64,000 nucleotides of DNA, taken from Poa pratensis. Its lineage: Eukaryota > Streptophyta > Magnoliopsida > Poales > Poaceae. Location of the stretch: positions 20,622,288 through 20,686,287 of the forward strand of contig CAMZMU010000096.1 in NCBI GenBank assembly GCA_947311845.1, written 5' to 3'. Positions 32,551 through 45,000 of this stretch are shown one piece after another; position 1 is the stretch's first letter; each line of letters begins with the position of its first letter. The translations under genes were made by a program, and so were the position numbers. The notes under the pieces are model-generated. The model saw only the letters and a program-made list of their open reading frames with translations. It had not been told where the DNA came from and searched no databases.

Positions 32551-35236
32551 CTTGTAAATTGACCCATTACATCCGGAGAACAATCAAAAATTGACCATTA
32601 GATCTGGAAGGCAGAAGGCCATTTATTAGGTTTTTAGCCCGCATAACCTGTTGGATCCTCGAACACAGCGGTGGTGTTTTGTTTCTAACTTGAGCAGGCC
32701 AGCTCCACAGGCCCCAATCCATAACAACGGACAAAGTCCACTGAATTGGCAGGCCAGATAGGTGTCAAAAGGGCCGCACGGAATGGTTCCTCGTTGAAAG
32801 CACACAAGCCCAAGCTAATCTTCTCATAATCTCAATAAAAAAACATGGGTTCGCCCGGGGCCGGCTTCTCCGCCGACGACTCTGAGAATTCATCCAGGAC
32901 GCCGTGGCCGGCACAGCGCTTCTCGCTGACCCAGGCGAGCTCTTCCTGACCCCCGAGATTTGCCCGTCTCAGGTCGCGCGTTTGCGTTGTACACAAGCCA
33001 TCGCGCCGTGTTAGACGCGTTAAAGGTATTTCTGACATGCGGGGCCACTGCAAGTCTTAAAAATTGCCTCAGAAGTGGTGGTTTTCTGCAAAGATTGCCC
33101 TAGTTGTGGTGGTCCAAACTTGTCATAATTATCCTTAGCGTGCCTAACCGAGCGAATCAGTGCTTCATGCCACGTTGTGCCTCAATCTCGGTGGTTTTCT
33201 GCCAAAAAATCGTATCCCGGTGGTTTCCTGCGAAAATTGCCCCAATTGTGGTGGTTTTTTGCAATTATCTCTACTAGCCTCCTAGGTGCTCTATGTTGGT
33301 TAAGTGTAGATTTCATGGATGGATGCACAGACGGAGAAACCGGAGAAGATCGCTATTCCATATAAGAAGAAAATGTGTTTGGAATTCTTTGCTTTGCTTT
33401 ATAAATGGAAGGTCTGGCACGGCCCTAAGAAAAGATGTAAGTTTTCTGTTCCGCCGTCGGCCCCTGTCCGACTGTCCGTCCGTGGTCCCGCCTTTGGCGG
33501 ACCTTCGGGGTTGGGAGCTTGTAGGTGGGGCGGACCATGAGCTTTCGTCTTGGTTTACGTTATTGTTTTTAATTTGAGTTTCAGTGTCATCTTCAGAATA
33601 GTGAGGTGGCAACGACATGGCGAACTAACAATAAGATTCTTCCCCGCTCTATCCCTTCTCCGGTGGTGTGCCCAGCGTTGGTGGAGGGCGTGTAGATTTA
33701 TGTTCGGTGGATCTGTTGGGATCCGGCCAAGAGGATAGCATCCACGCCTCTGTGGAATCGCAAGTTGTTATATTTCTTCCAGTTGTAGGTCATGACCAGC
33801 GATCCACAACACATTCAGAATATCCACACGTCCTATCTCTCGCTGTTTCAAATAAGTTTTATGTCCATTTGGATAGCTCAGAAAAGAGATGATCAAGATA
33901 CCAACAAGTCAAACACCTTCTAAGATATGAAACAGATCTTGTCCATACTTCAAAGTTAGCAGTAATCACCCCATGACTATATTGGTCGTAAACATGATTA
34001 TTTCTTCATCTTACGACAGAATTGTATTGGCGCTATCAATGTTACTCATGTGACTGCTAGAGTGTCGAGAACATAGCCTGCAACATACATGGGAAGGAAG
34101 CACTGCTCCAGTTAGATTGTGCTTGCCGTTGTTGATTCGGATTTCAAATCTACATATGTGCTAACTCATGGGAAGGATCGACACATGATGCAACCATTCT
34201 TCTTGTTAACATCATGTGTAGAACTGATGGGATAAATATTCCCGATGACAAGGTCTACTTTGAAGATGCAAAATATGCATGGCGGCCTGAAATGTTTCCA
34301 CCCTTTAGAAAAAACAGATACCATCTAAATTGTTCACTTCAAGAAACGGTTCAGTGAATGCCAAACAAATCTTTAATCTGAGACACTCTAGCATTAGAGT
34401 TACATTTGAGACATCATTTTCTGCATTAAAAAGCAGATTCAAGATTCTTTATCAGAAGCAATTACACCCTTATGCCATTTTATAAAAGTGAACGGAGCGA
34501 GATTCTAGTAATACTCCGGTTTCTAAAAATATTGAGGTATTAAATACTTTAATACTTTTGGACCCAATGAACACTATGGTTATATAAGCTGAAGTACTGT
34601 ATAAAACTCCAGTTTTTTGCATTATTGAAAACTTCAGTCTCAGTATTTTTTTATTAAACTAAATTATTCTATAAAACTGCAATATTCCTTGTCCAGGCAC
34701 TACAATACTTCATTTTCGGAGTACTGTGGTTTTAGAAAAAACGAGCTCCCAAAAAGAGCCTAATCGAAACCTAAAAGGGACAAAAGTTTTTGGAAGTACA
34801 GTAAGAAATATTTATTTGAGAGGACCAACCCTCAATGAAAAAACAAAGGCCAATCGTTGTAGTTGTAACATTTTCATAGAGCAACCGATGCTTTTTTCCG
34901 GGAGGGTCCATGGCTCTAATTAACAACTCTGTTTGTTTTCCAAGAACAGGGTTCAGCCTGTCATTGACCCCTGAACACCAATTAACCAGCGAAGAATAAC
35001 AGTTAGCCGGTCCAATCACCGACGAAGCCTTCTCCAGTTCTCCCCCACTTCTTACCGCGGGGAGGGGAACCAGAGCCATCAGGCAACGCGACAGCGGCGT
35101 CGCTTGGCTCTTGCGGTTCTTGCCATTTCCCCAACCCAACTCCGCCGACCCTCGAGGCTCCACTTCACTCATCAGCTCCACGCAGGCCAGATCCAGCCCC
35201 GCCTGTCCTCCACTACACCCCGCACACGCCCGCCTC
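32551..35236. other. Intergenic, short diverged repeats, no gene supported
   Basis: At 33065-33275 four diverged units of a GTGGTGGTTTTCTGC(A/G)AA..TTGCCC type are arranged head to tail. At 34490-34740 there are repeated ACTCC(G/A)GTTT, GTACTG and ATAAAACT words that look like a decayed MITE. A 34-codon frame at 32845-32949 starting MGSPGAGFSADD is too short to call. The last about 250 bases (from 34990) include CCAAT (about 35013) and are the likely promoter and 5' leader of the TMEM87-like gene. Confidence 0.4.
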
Positions 35237-38200
35237 ATGGCCGCCGACACGGCGACCGTACGCGTCCTCGCCGTCGCCGTCTTCGCCCTCTTCTGCCTTG
35301 GCGAAGCCTCGGTGCACGAGTACAGCGGCCTGGGCTTCCTCAACAAAGGCAATGCCTTTATCCTCCACGCCGGCAGCGAGGGCCTCTACGCCCCGTCTCC
35401 CCCGCCAATGCCACCGCCGAGGACGCGGACGACGACGCCGCAGCTGTGCCCGACGCATTCATCAGGTAACTCGCCGTTCTCGCTCCCCAGTGACTTGCGC
35501 CGGCGTCACGGTCGGCGGCGTAGTGTGGAGCGTCGGTCCTGCAGCTGAGAGGACAAGCCGGATCTTGGATCCGCCGTCTTGGGGGTTCTTTTGGGCATTT
35601 TGACGGTTTGTGCTAGACTAGATGGGTCAAAGTGAATAGTAGGTATGTTGTGAGGGCACAATTGGATCTTTGCAGCAGTTGTGTTGGGAGCGGCGCAATT
35701 CCCGCTGGCACAGAGTGCATTGTTGAGTTAATTATGGTTGCTTACTGCGCAGTTTATGGATGACTTGGTCTAGGCGTGTAGCCAGCATATTTTATGCCGA
35801 CTACTTACTCGTATCAAACCATGGGATAGCACAACTCGGGAGTTGAGAGGGACAAGGTCAAACAAGCTTTTTTTTGCGACTTGGACGCGCACCTCCCTCG
35901 CCACTGTAGCAGGAAGGCGATTTCTGAAAACCAGCTCGCCTGCCCACCTCGCTCGCCGGAGATCTGCGGGTTCCTCCGCCTCCGTCGGCCGCCTCGGCGG
36001 CGGGAGGCTGGGGAACCCGTAGATCTGGGCTTGTACATAGTGTAGGGCTAGGTTGCTCCTCGACCGGCGGCGCCATGGAGGTGAAGGAGGCGTCGGTGGA
36101 GGTTTTGGGGTCGGCCTGCGTTCCCTCTCGCGGTGGTGCTCCTCGGAGCTTCGTCGCGCGCGGCTGACATCCTCGAGGCCGCAGATCTGCGGATCTGTTC
36201 GCCTCGTCGGGCTCCGGCCGGATCTGCGCTGGCGGCGGATCCGAAGTCTGAAGATCAAGTTGAAGACGGTGTTGCACTTCCCTCCGACGAAGATGGCGCT
36301 CCGGCGAGTAGGGTCCTCGGGCCCGGCGTTTGGCGGCTTCCCGTCTGCCACGGAGCTGGCTCCTATCCAAGGGGTGAAGCGGAGCAGCGGCAGCGGCGCG
36401 TCACCGGCGGCTCCTGTGCGTCGACTGCGTCGGGATCTAGAAGAAGAAGGGGTTCGTTGTAATTTCTTCCTTTTTCTGGGTCGTTTTGTAACTTTGGAAG
36501 TGTAATTTCGTCTGATCCTTCGCAAAAAAAAAAAAAAAAAGGTCAAACAAGCTTTAAATTTGTTCAAATTGTGTTTGCACAGCCATTGTACTTGTTATAC
36601 ACGCGTTCAATAAACTATAGAGCAAGCCAATGCCACCATGTTCTTTGAATGTAAAATTCTTGTGGAAATGCATACTGTGTTTAATTAGGAATGTACACAT
36701 GCATTTTGCACTCGCTATTTATTTATTGTTACTTCAGTTGAACAATTGAAATTGCATTAGTTCGATTCGCTACAGTTAGATGCTTAACTTGTAGGTTTGA
36801 TTTCACTTCTCCATACTTTTGCAGGTTTGACAAGATTACTTTTAAAAGACCAGAGGAGGCTGCTGATTCTGTGAAGGAGGCTAGTTCAGCGAAGGTTCAG
36901 ATAATCATGTTTGAAATAGAAGACCGTGAAATGATTGGTGGATCAGCATATGGAGGTCAGAAAGCCATTTGTTGTACATCAGATCTTGCAAAGTTAGGTG
37001 CTTGCGCTGAAGGCTCCGTCATCTACCGCCCATCAAAGGTGAATCCTGGCTGGCCGCAGTTGCTTGTTGCTTCTTTTGATGGAAGTGATCTGATTGCAAC
37101 ACTGCCGTCGAGGACAATTCCTGTAAGAAAAACTGGGATGTACAATATGTACTTTATACACTGTGACCCGTCACTTGCTGGGCTAGAGATTGAGGGGAAA
37201 ACCATATGGAAAAATCCTACTGGGTACCTTCCGGGTCGGATGGCACCTCTTAAGAACTTTTTTGGACTGATGTCGTTTGCTTTCGTGATACTTGGTATCT
37301 ATTGGTTCTATCAATACATGAAGTTCTGGCGAGAGGTTCTTCCACTTCAGAACTGTATTACTCTTGTTATTACATTGGGCATGCTTGAGATGGCATTGTG
37401 GTATTTCGAATATGCTGAGTTCAATGAGACTGGAGTTCGGGCAAAGGCCATCACATTTTGGGCTGTAACATTCGGGACTGTTAAAAGAACAGTTGCTCGT
37501 CTTATTATCCTCATTGTCTCAATGGGGTACGGAGTTGTGAGGCCTACTTTGGGTGGTCTGACATCAAAAGTGGTCATGCTTGGAGGAACGTTCTTTGTAG
37601 CTACAGAAATTCTTGAACTGGTAGAAAATCTCGGTACTGTGAATGATCTATCTGGAAAAGCTCGGCTGTTCTTGGTCTATCCTGTGGCTATCTTGGATGC
37701 TTCATTCATTGTTTGGATATTTATTTCCCTAGCAAAGACCCTTAACCAACTTCAGGTGAAGAGAACCTCTTTTGTGCTCATTATTCCTTATTTATTTCTT
37801 TGCAGTATATGACTGTGCACTGTCCATTTTTATTTGTACTATTTTTTTCCAGGTAAGAGGTAAATTTACCCCAGTTATGTTAGAAAATGCACTGACCATT
37901 CGGTTTTGTTTTGGTTGTGTTCTCTGTAGGCAAGAAGGTCGATGGCCAAACTTGACATTTACAGAAAATTCACGATTGCATTGGCTATAACTGTTCTCGT
38001 ATCTATTGCCTGGATTGGCTATGAGGTATGCTGATGTATTCAAAACTATATTTGGATTCTGTACTACCAAAACAGTGTTTAGTCATAGAAAGTTAGGGTA
38101 GTTTATCTTCACCCTTTGTGGAGGGAGTGTACTTTTAATCATAACTTTCGATTTTCAAGAATCTAGCCGTTTTCTTGTTCAGCTGCAATGTACTACATCT

Positions 38201-38962
38201 CACGTGGCTATGCATCTGTTTTTGGTTCATTGATAGTAGTGTTGCAACTTTCTGCAGATTTACTTCAAATCAACAGATGTGTTCAATGAGCGGTGGCAGT
38301 ATGCATGGATAATTCCTGCTTTCTGGCATGCCCTATCATTCTCACTTCTTTGCGTCATTTCCTACTTGTGGGCACCTTCTCAGAGCTCAATGAGGTATTG
38401 TCCTGATCTTTTGGTGACCTTGACCTGGATAATATGTTAATTATTGGTTGTTATACCAACATTGGGATTTAAGAACACAATAGTGTAAGCTGCCTCTCCT
38501 CATTCATGCTAAAGAACGGAACATTTGTTCTTGCAATGCACTGCAATCTTGCCACAGAGACAAGTGTGCAACCTAACAGAATGTTGTCTGGATTTTAATC
38601 TTTAAACTTCAAACATGCTATACACTACATAAAATTGCATTTTCGTAGTACCTTTTTCTGGTCAAATTTTGTGCATGGCAAAGTGCAATAAAATCATACG
38701 CAACAGTAAGGCAGGAAATAGGCTGCACTTTGCAGATAGAAACGGAAAAGTTTGAACCTCTTTGGCTTTTCATTTCAGGTTTACCAATGATGCAAGTGAA
38801 AAGTTCGAGCGAGAGGACAGCCTATCATTGATAAGGCCAAGGCCCATCGTTTCCAAAAACGGCTGGAGCGTAGCATCCACACCAGATGATGCCAAAGCGA
38901 CGAAGGACATGACTAACACGCCATCTTTTGACGAAGACGACGAAGAAAATAAAAGGGAGTGA
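35237..38962 (+). CDS. TMEM87/GOST-type seven-transmembrane protein (lung seven-transmembrane receptor family)
   Basis: Five exons: 35237-35465, 36825-37755, 37930-38025, 38258-38394, 38779-38962, all with GT-AG introns. Together they encode about 525 residues. Exon 1 gives a signal peptide (VLAVAVFALFCLGEASV) and the start of the luminal domain. Exon 2 gives the luminal GOLD-like domain (CDPSLAGLEIEGKTIWKNP) and most of the seven-helix bundle (NFFGLMSFAFVILGIYWFYQ onward). Exons 3-4 give the last helices and exon 5 a hydrophilic acidic cytosolic tail. Family members act in the Golgi/endosomal membrane system, in retrograde traffic or ion conduction; the plant role is little known. Exon 1 is 229 bases where 230 are needed: the frame from the ATG is lost in the run of five C at 35399-35403, after which a NATAEDADDD frame joins exon 2 correctly. 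This may be a sequencing error. Intron 1 holds a retroposon. Confidence 0.9.
35871..36540 (+). mobile_element. 670-bp poly(A) retroposon in intron 1 of the TMEM87-like gene
   Basis: A GC-rich insert ends in an A run of about 17 bases (36524-36540). It is flanked by the perfect direct repeat GGTCAAACAAGCTTT at 35856-35870 and 36541-36555 (15 bp, up to 17 if the preceding AA is counted). Poly(A) plus a long TSD is the mark of LINE-mediated target-primed reverse transcription. It lies in the same orientation as the gene. No reverse transcriptase is encoded. It could be a 5'-truncated LINE, a SINE-like element or a processed RNA copy. Confidence 0.9.
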
Positions 38963-39403
38963 TTCATCTGACTGAGGGAGAGAACATTCCGCCACACCAG
39001 GTCCTTCTAAGTGGACGCTAGTTCAGGTTTTTTGGTATTTAGCAGAGGTTCGGCCGCCGTGCCAATTCTAGTTACTGGGACACGCCCTTGGAGGTTTCTT
39101 CCTCATTACATTCATTTCCTCCATTGTTTCTCACACAGTACATCACTGTATGGTTGATATATGATAGGAACAGTCCTTGTGTGGTGTTACGCGGGATGTG
39201 GTGTATAATATCCTCTTTTGTAGATGTCATGTTGCTTCTAGTTTGTGTGAACACGAAGATTGGCAGTAGAAGCGCAATTACATATTGCTACAAATTTGCT
39301 GAAAACTTTCCTTTAGTATAACTCGAGATTAACACACTCATCAATTTTGTGGAAATGTTTATCTTTGAAATGCTGAAGCAACCGCTTTGGCCTGGGAATT
39401 CAG
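38963..39403 (+). other. 3' untranslated region and flank of the TMEM87-like gene
   Basis: Follows the TGA at 38960-38962. It is T-rich without a canonical AATAAA signal that I can find, so the transcript end is uncertain. Confidence 0.5.
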
Positions 39404-39730
39404 TCAGAACTGCCAAGGAGGGGTTAGGTTGATCGAGCTCATCCAATTCTGATAAGAAATAGCCTCGAAAACTGTAGCCTTCTTCCGGCTGTGGTGAAAT
39501 AGATTGGGAAATTGATACATCAGGGCAGCACCAGAAATCCACGGAGTTTTCCACAACAAAGCAGTGTGACCGTCACGCACATGAACCAGTGTACACACAT
39601 CAAAGAGGGTTTGGATCATGTGCCCTGAAGGTATTGGCAGACCAGCCCAGGGTTTATCAGGGTTAATCCATTGCTGCCATAGGCACCTCAACTTCAGAGC
39701 CCAGGGATTAAGCACCACATGTTGAGGCCT
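39404..39730 (-). pseudogene. LINE reverse transcriptase C-terminal fragment (zf-RVT region)
   Basis: The minus-strand frame contains the typical end of plant LINE ORF2: NPWALKLRCLWQQWINPDKPW, then GLPIPSG, a VHVRDGHTALLWKTPWISG segment and HSRRK-like HHSRKK, i.e. the region just before the reverse transcriptase zinc-binding domain. No reverse transcriptase core or endonuclease lies upstream, so this is a short dead fragment about 450 bases after the TMEM87-like stop codon. Confidence 0.75.
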
Positions 39731-40146
39731 CGCTCTCGTTCTCGTCTCACCATTGCTACTGTTGGATTTATTGGCCATTGCCGCTTTCCCGTCGGATTAG
39801 GCGCCGCGCACCGACGCCTACTCAAGTGCGAGGTAGAGAATCCGTTCCCGCACCATTTTCTGAATTTACCTACCATGGATTTTTTGGTATTTTTGTGGGA
39901 TACGAACCGAGAAATGAGGGCCGATTCCATAGGTTTGAAATGGTTGAGTAAGACGAAGACATACCGGGAGTGGTGGCGTTTGGAACTATCAGTCATATTA
40001 TGTTTAACAAAAAAATGTTTCTAATTTTGTGCAGTGTATTCATATGGCTACCCGTTGACCCGTAGTGGTCATCAGTGCAGTAAGAGGCACATAATATTTT
40101 AGATTCTGGGTCCAACTACTTGGTGATGATAGAATATTACGTGGTA
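39731..40146. other. Intergenic, nothing recognised
   Basis: Unassigned sequence between the LINE fragment and the Stowaway element. It may include more decayed LINE sequence. No gene is supported. Confidence 0.4.
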
Positions 40147-40269
40147 CTCCCTCCGTTCTAAATTAGATGACTTTCGTTTGTGCACATGCAGATGTACTTA
40201 TACATGTAACATGTCTAGGTACATTCACACTTGGACAAATGGAAGTCATCTAATTTGGAACGGAGGGAG
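40147..40269. mobile_element. Stowaway MITE, 123 bp
   Basis: Near-perfect terminal inverted repeats: CTCCCTCCGTTCTAAATTAG at the left and CTAATTTGGAACGGAGGGAG at the right. It is flanked by the TA target duplication (40145-40146 and 40270-40271). It lies about 170 bases beyond the 3' end of the dioxygenase coding sequence. Confidence 0.93.
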
Positions 40270-40435
40270 TACAAGACTTGGACAAACTTATGAACTTAGA
40301 AAATGTGAGTCAGTTATAAGACTTGGACACTTGTACAAAGGCGGTGATAGACCGCATTCACGAAAGAGAAACCATCTCTTTATTTGCCATAGGTAATCAC
40401 TTATACAAATTGATAAACTAATTAAAGCGCTAAAC

Positions 40436-42016
40436 CTATATTTTCAGTGTCTCGATGAACCTCGTCCCTTTACTGAAATGTTCAAAGAGCCCAACTACAT
40501 AATCCTTGAACTCAATTTTCGTATATCTTGATGGTTGCTTCTCATCTAGCAAACCAGGCGCTGGCTCGAGCACCGTTTCCCCATCCACGCCATAAAACAT
40601 GGCCAGTGAGAGCCTCTCCTTCTCGGGGTTTGTCACCACTCTGTGAATTGGGCTCCTAAAGATTCCATTGTTCATTATCTGCGTCAAAAATTCATATGCA
40701 AGTTAATGAAGTACTAGCGTTAACGAAATAGAACACACATTGATCATTGCGGATAATTTAAGAGAGGAAGTGTGTAGCTTTTATTCGAAGGTGCATACCT
40801 CCATGCAGTCTGCTAAGTTAATCACCAATGTGTACGGCTTTGCTGGAACATTGTACCATGTCCCATCTTTCTGAACTTGCAAGCCACCGACATCTTTATC
40901 GACAAAAAGGATGGTAATGAGACCACCGTCAGAGTGAGGCTTGAGGCCCAAAACAAGGTCAGGCCTCGGACATGGAGGGTAGTAGTTGAATCTTGCAAAC
41001 GCAGAAGTTTTCTCTGTTATTTTGTTGATGAAGTAATCGTCATCAAGCTCAAGGATCTTGGCTATTGATCGCAAGATAAGGTCTCTTATTCTCTTGATTC
41101 TTGATGCGTACTCATCTAGCATATCCCTGTAGAAGAGTTTAATCGAAGCTTTTGCTTTTTTAGTCCAGTGTCTATGAATTATCTCTGTCTTAAAAAAGCA
41201 TTCCATTAATTAATTTCAGAAAACTACATTGAGCTAAAAAAAAAACATCATTAAGAAATGTTGATAAAAGTCTTCAATTCACAATGGAAAGTTGTGTCAA
41301 AAAACTTGACTTCTAGCCTGACTTCATTTGTAAGCGATCACAGTTTACACAAAGTGTAGTCTCTGATATTCTTCCAATTGATATTTTTTTGATTGCAACT
41401 AAGCTAATACTACCAGTAGAAAAGTGAAACATCACTGAAGGCAAGGGAGTAGTTAACCTGAAAGATTCCGGGTGACTAGGCCATTTAGCAAAATTCCTCT
41501 CACCTACTGGCTCCACTTTCAGATGCAGCCGATCGTTCCAGTCCAAGATCTGATCCTGGGTTGCCACTTTATCATTTCCATACCCTTCAATCTCGAAGGG
41601 CTTGCCTCCACCAAGTTGCTGTATTTCTGCTTCTCTTCAATCGGTTGCCGAAAGAACTCCCTCGACGTGCTCATCATGGCATCCATAAGAGGGACTTCAA
41701 TTCCATGGTTAGTGGCCTGGATAAGTGTTTTACCAATTTCAGCAACTGTTCAACAATTTTGGAAACCAAGGCAAAGACTGACCAGGAAGAGGCCCCAGGT
41801 CTGCAGACCCGCCCGAAGCTTGTCGGCCTCGTCGGCTTCCGTCAGCCGGCTAAGATCGATGAGAGGGATGGGCTCCGGCATCTCATCAGCGGCCACCAGG
41901 CCGGCCTGACGCTCTTGCTCCGGCCGCACGTACCGGCTCGGCGGCTCCTCGACGACCGCCGCCAGCTCTTGCACCGTCTTGGGCACCATCGTCAACGTCT
42001 CGCCAGACGCAGCCAT
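40436..42016 (-). CDS. 2-oxoglutarate/Fe(II)-dependent dioxygenase (SRG1/norcoclaurine synthase-like)
   Basis: Four exons read from the minus strand: 42016-41783, 41716-41458, 41126-40799, 40678-40436, with GT-AG introns; about 354 residues. Exon 1 starts MAASGETLTMVPKTVQELA and contains the IPLIDLSRL motif at the start of the DIOX_N domain. Exon 2 has TNHGIEVPLMDAMM. Exon 3 has NYYPPCPRPDLVLGLKPHSD with the HxD iron ligands. Exon 4 has the second iron histidine (SPIHRVV) and the 2-oxoglutarate-binding RLS. The class hydroxylates or desaturates small molecules in hormone and specialised metabolism; the substrate cannot be told. Exon 2 is 259 bases where 260 are needed: one G seems missing at about 41604-41606 (NLVEG..KPFEIEGYG), breaking the frame. 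It is either a new pseudogene or a sequence error; both iron ligands and all splice sites are intact. Confidence 0.88.
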
Positions 42017-45000
42017 TCTGTTCTTGGATATGTGTGTGTGGTTGATACTTGATAGGGTGGGCGTTATGTAGCCTCGAGCGTGCCTAGATTATTCTTATCA
42101 TGGTTTATTTCATTGCTGCTCCAAGGAAAAAAATGTGACTGGCGAGATGAAACAGGTCATGCATGACGACGCCCACCATGCCGTCCATAAGACTAGTATA
42201 CGCTGTCCATGAGACCAGTATGCACTTCATGCGAACTTTCTTGGTTGCATCATGCTATCCATGAGACTAGTATGCCGTCCAGGCCACGATGATACTCGTT
42301 ACAGCTGGGTCTGGCCTGATGAAAAGAATGGCATCATCAGCATGAAGGGAAGAACGGTATTTGCGTGGCTGGTTTCCGAGGGGAGCCAGCCAAGAGGCCA
42401 ATTTAGCCGTGCATGATCAAGAATTCGGCCAAGCACATCCATCACCGGGACAAGAATAACAGGGGCGACAAAGGGTCGTCTCCTTCACGCAGTCCTCGTC
42501 TGTGAATGATTTTCTCTGAGCCAGGAATCCATCGACAAGGATTTTGGTCGGAGTTAGTGCGATATCGGATAGCAATCCAGTCTCCCCACTTGGTGGTCAA
42601 ATCCAGGGGCTTCCAAAAGCTGTGACAGGAATTGCCTAGTATGTGACTATGCGTAGCTTCCGGCTTGAGTTTGATGAACGAAGAAAGCCCTCGTTCCGTC
42701 TACTTCTGCTGCGTACAATATGCAAGCGCGCAAAAACCTATAGAGCAAAACAAGGCACGTTCTGAACACGAGGAGGAAGCATGTGCAGAGAGAGCAGCAG
42801 TGTTCTTCCTCGGACGGGACCGCCGTACGTGTCCCAAGGAAGGAAGGAACAAGACCGAACGAACGTGCAACTACGACAGACATCCGAATCGATCCTCTCG
42901 GCGACAAGTGCGCCTCCACATGGCCCACCGCAGACGACGGCCCCGGCCGATTGGGCGGACGGACGGCATCAATCACGGCGCCAGCCACCAGCTCCCTCTT
43001 CGCCGTTGGAAAAGGAGGATCGGCGCATGCACCTGTGATTGAATGAAACCCTTCCATCTCTTTCTGCCTCACGAGCCGCACGCACGGGATCATGGCATCA
43101 TTGGCAGAGCACGGGCGCTGACTTCTCCTTGCCTTAGCTTCTCACCCGGCGATAGATGCGGGAGGAGGATTACATACATTAGTTCCATCCATCATGCTTG
43201 CCATCTTCTGATCGGAGCATTTTCAAGCCATCACATTGCGAGCATCGTAATCACCCTCCTGGCTCGAGGCCTAGACATGGCCAAACCATCAAACCGTTGC
43301 TATTTTAGATCAAGATGCTCCACTCACAATGGCCATGCGAATGAATAATCCGGGCCTTTCTGTCACAAGGAATCACAAGTTCACAGCTCCGCCGCCACAA
43401 GCCGGCAAAATATTCCTATGAAGCGCTGTCGCCAGACCGCAACAGACATTACTGTACAAGTCAAAGGCTCACATGCTGTTTTGTTGAGAGCAAAATGTGG
43501 GCAAGGGTAGGCATCAATTTTGTTATTATGTGTGCGGTATCGGTTGTTTCGGTTACCATGTGCTTAGCTTGTTTTAGGAACAGGGGGATGATTGGATGCT
43601 CACGATGATGCAGCCACTGTCAGTTGCGCCTCTGTATTTGCAATGCTGGGTTGGGCTATTGATGGTATCTAAGCAGTGTGAGCTGTATGTGTGGCAACAG
43701 AAGAGGGATGGCCTCTCACTCAACTGTGCATTCGTTACGAATCCTTTCTTTTCTCACTTGGATAAGAGTGGCATGCTTATTCTGTCAGGTAACTTCTCCT
43801 TTCAGGTTGTTAAGCAAAAGCTTTCTGTTCAACACATGTTCTTGTAATGAAATTTGTGCTAGCAGGTAACATTAACAAGCAGGAAAGGAGAATTGTGTGC
43901 AAAAGTTTATTATAGAAAGGCAGCAAAAGTGGGATGGCCTCTCACTCAACTGTGTTCTCCTTACAAAACCTTTCTTTTCTCGCTTGGGCATGCTTATTCT
44001 GTCAGGTTGTTAATCCAAAAGCTTTCTGTTGACCCATGTTCTCGTAATGTAATTTGTGATAGCATGCAGCAGCAGGAATGTACAACTATGTGTTAAAAGT
44101 TTATTGTTCAAAGGCTAAATGAATCCATTACAAAGGATGATAGGAAGGCTTATCAAATTCTCACCTCCTGGAAATAACAGAATCTGAATATGATAGTTGT
44201 TGCCATCTTCCTTTTTATTACTTCTATTTCTGGCTGCTATTTTGTATGATCACTACTGAAATTGGTCAGGAAAATAATTGGTAACATTATTCAGAAGTAT
44301 ATCCAGACAGACAGCACAAACAAAAGTATATCCAGACAGAAGATGCTTTGGTACGATAACTGCACCACTGGATAACAGGGTCTCCATCCTTTCTATGTAA
44401 AACACCCGCCAAATCGAAACTGGCAATCAAGATACCGCACTCTCACCGCATGGTGCACAAAAGATGCTACATTTACCGATTCGCTGTCATCTGCTAGAGC
44501 ATAGGGCTTATCAAGATGCTACAATAGTTATTTGCCGCTGGCTATCAGTATTACAATTGAAGAGGGACCTGAGGTGGAAACCTCAAAACTGATACTTCAA
44601 GGCAAGAACTTGGTCCAACATAATCTATATAGCACAATTGATTTTACATGTAATCTACCAAGTTCAATCCTCGTATATAATGTGATCAACCAGAAAGATG
44701 GCAGGACACTCAACTAAAGGTCAAATAAACACCAACAAGTTACAAGTTACAACTATGCAGCATTACTACAACATATGAACATGCTATGCTACCAACCAAA
44801 ATTACAAGTATAGTGTAACAATGAACAAGCTCGTCGACTGAGGAAAAACCACTGGGGCTTTTGACAGCTTCAATACGAACTTGGTTCTGTTTCAGATTAC
44901 CTCTAGTAGAAGAAATCATCACCAACTACACCCTCAAGTTCAAGGGAAAAACAAAATATACCGCCTGCATTGGCTTTCCCTGAAGAATAAAGAAATACTC

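Noticed and set aside
32845..32949. 34-codon frame starting MGSPGAGFSADDSEN
   Set aside because: It has a good-looking start context but is too short, with no partner exon or recognisable family. It could be a gene fragment; not supported enough to list.
37756..37812. Extension of TMEM87-like exon 2 to a stop at 37812
   Set aside because: It reads through a good GT donor. The downstream exon at 37930 continues the conserved transmembrane protein in phase, so this is intron sequence.
42647..43093. Frames of 85-148 residues on both strands upstream of the dioxygenase
   Set aside because: No recognisable protein, several frames open at once, and no splice or start context stands out.
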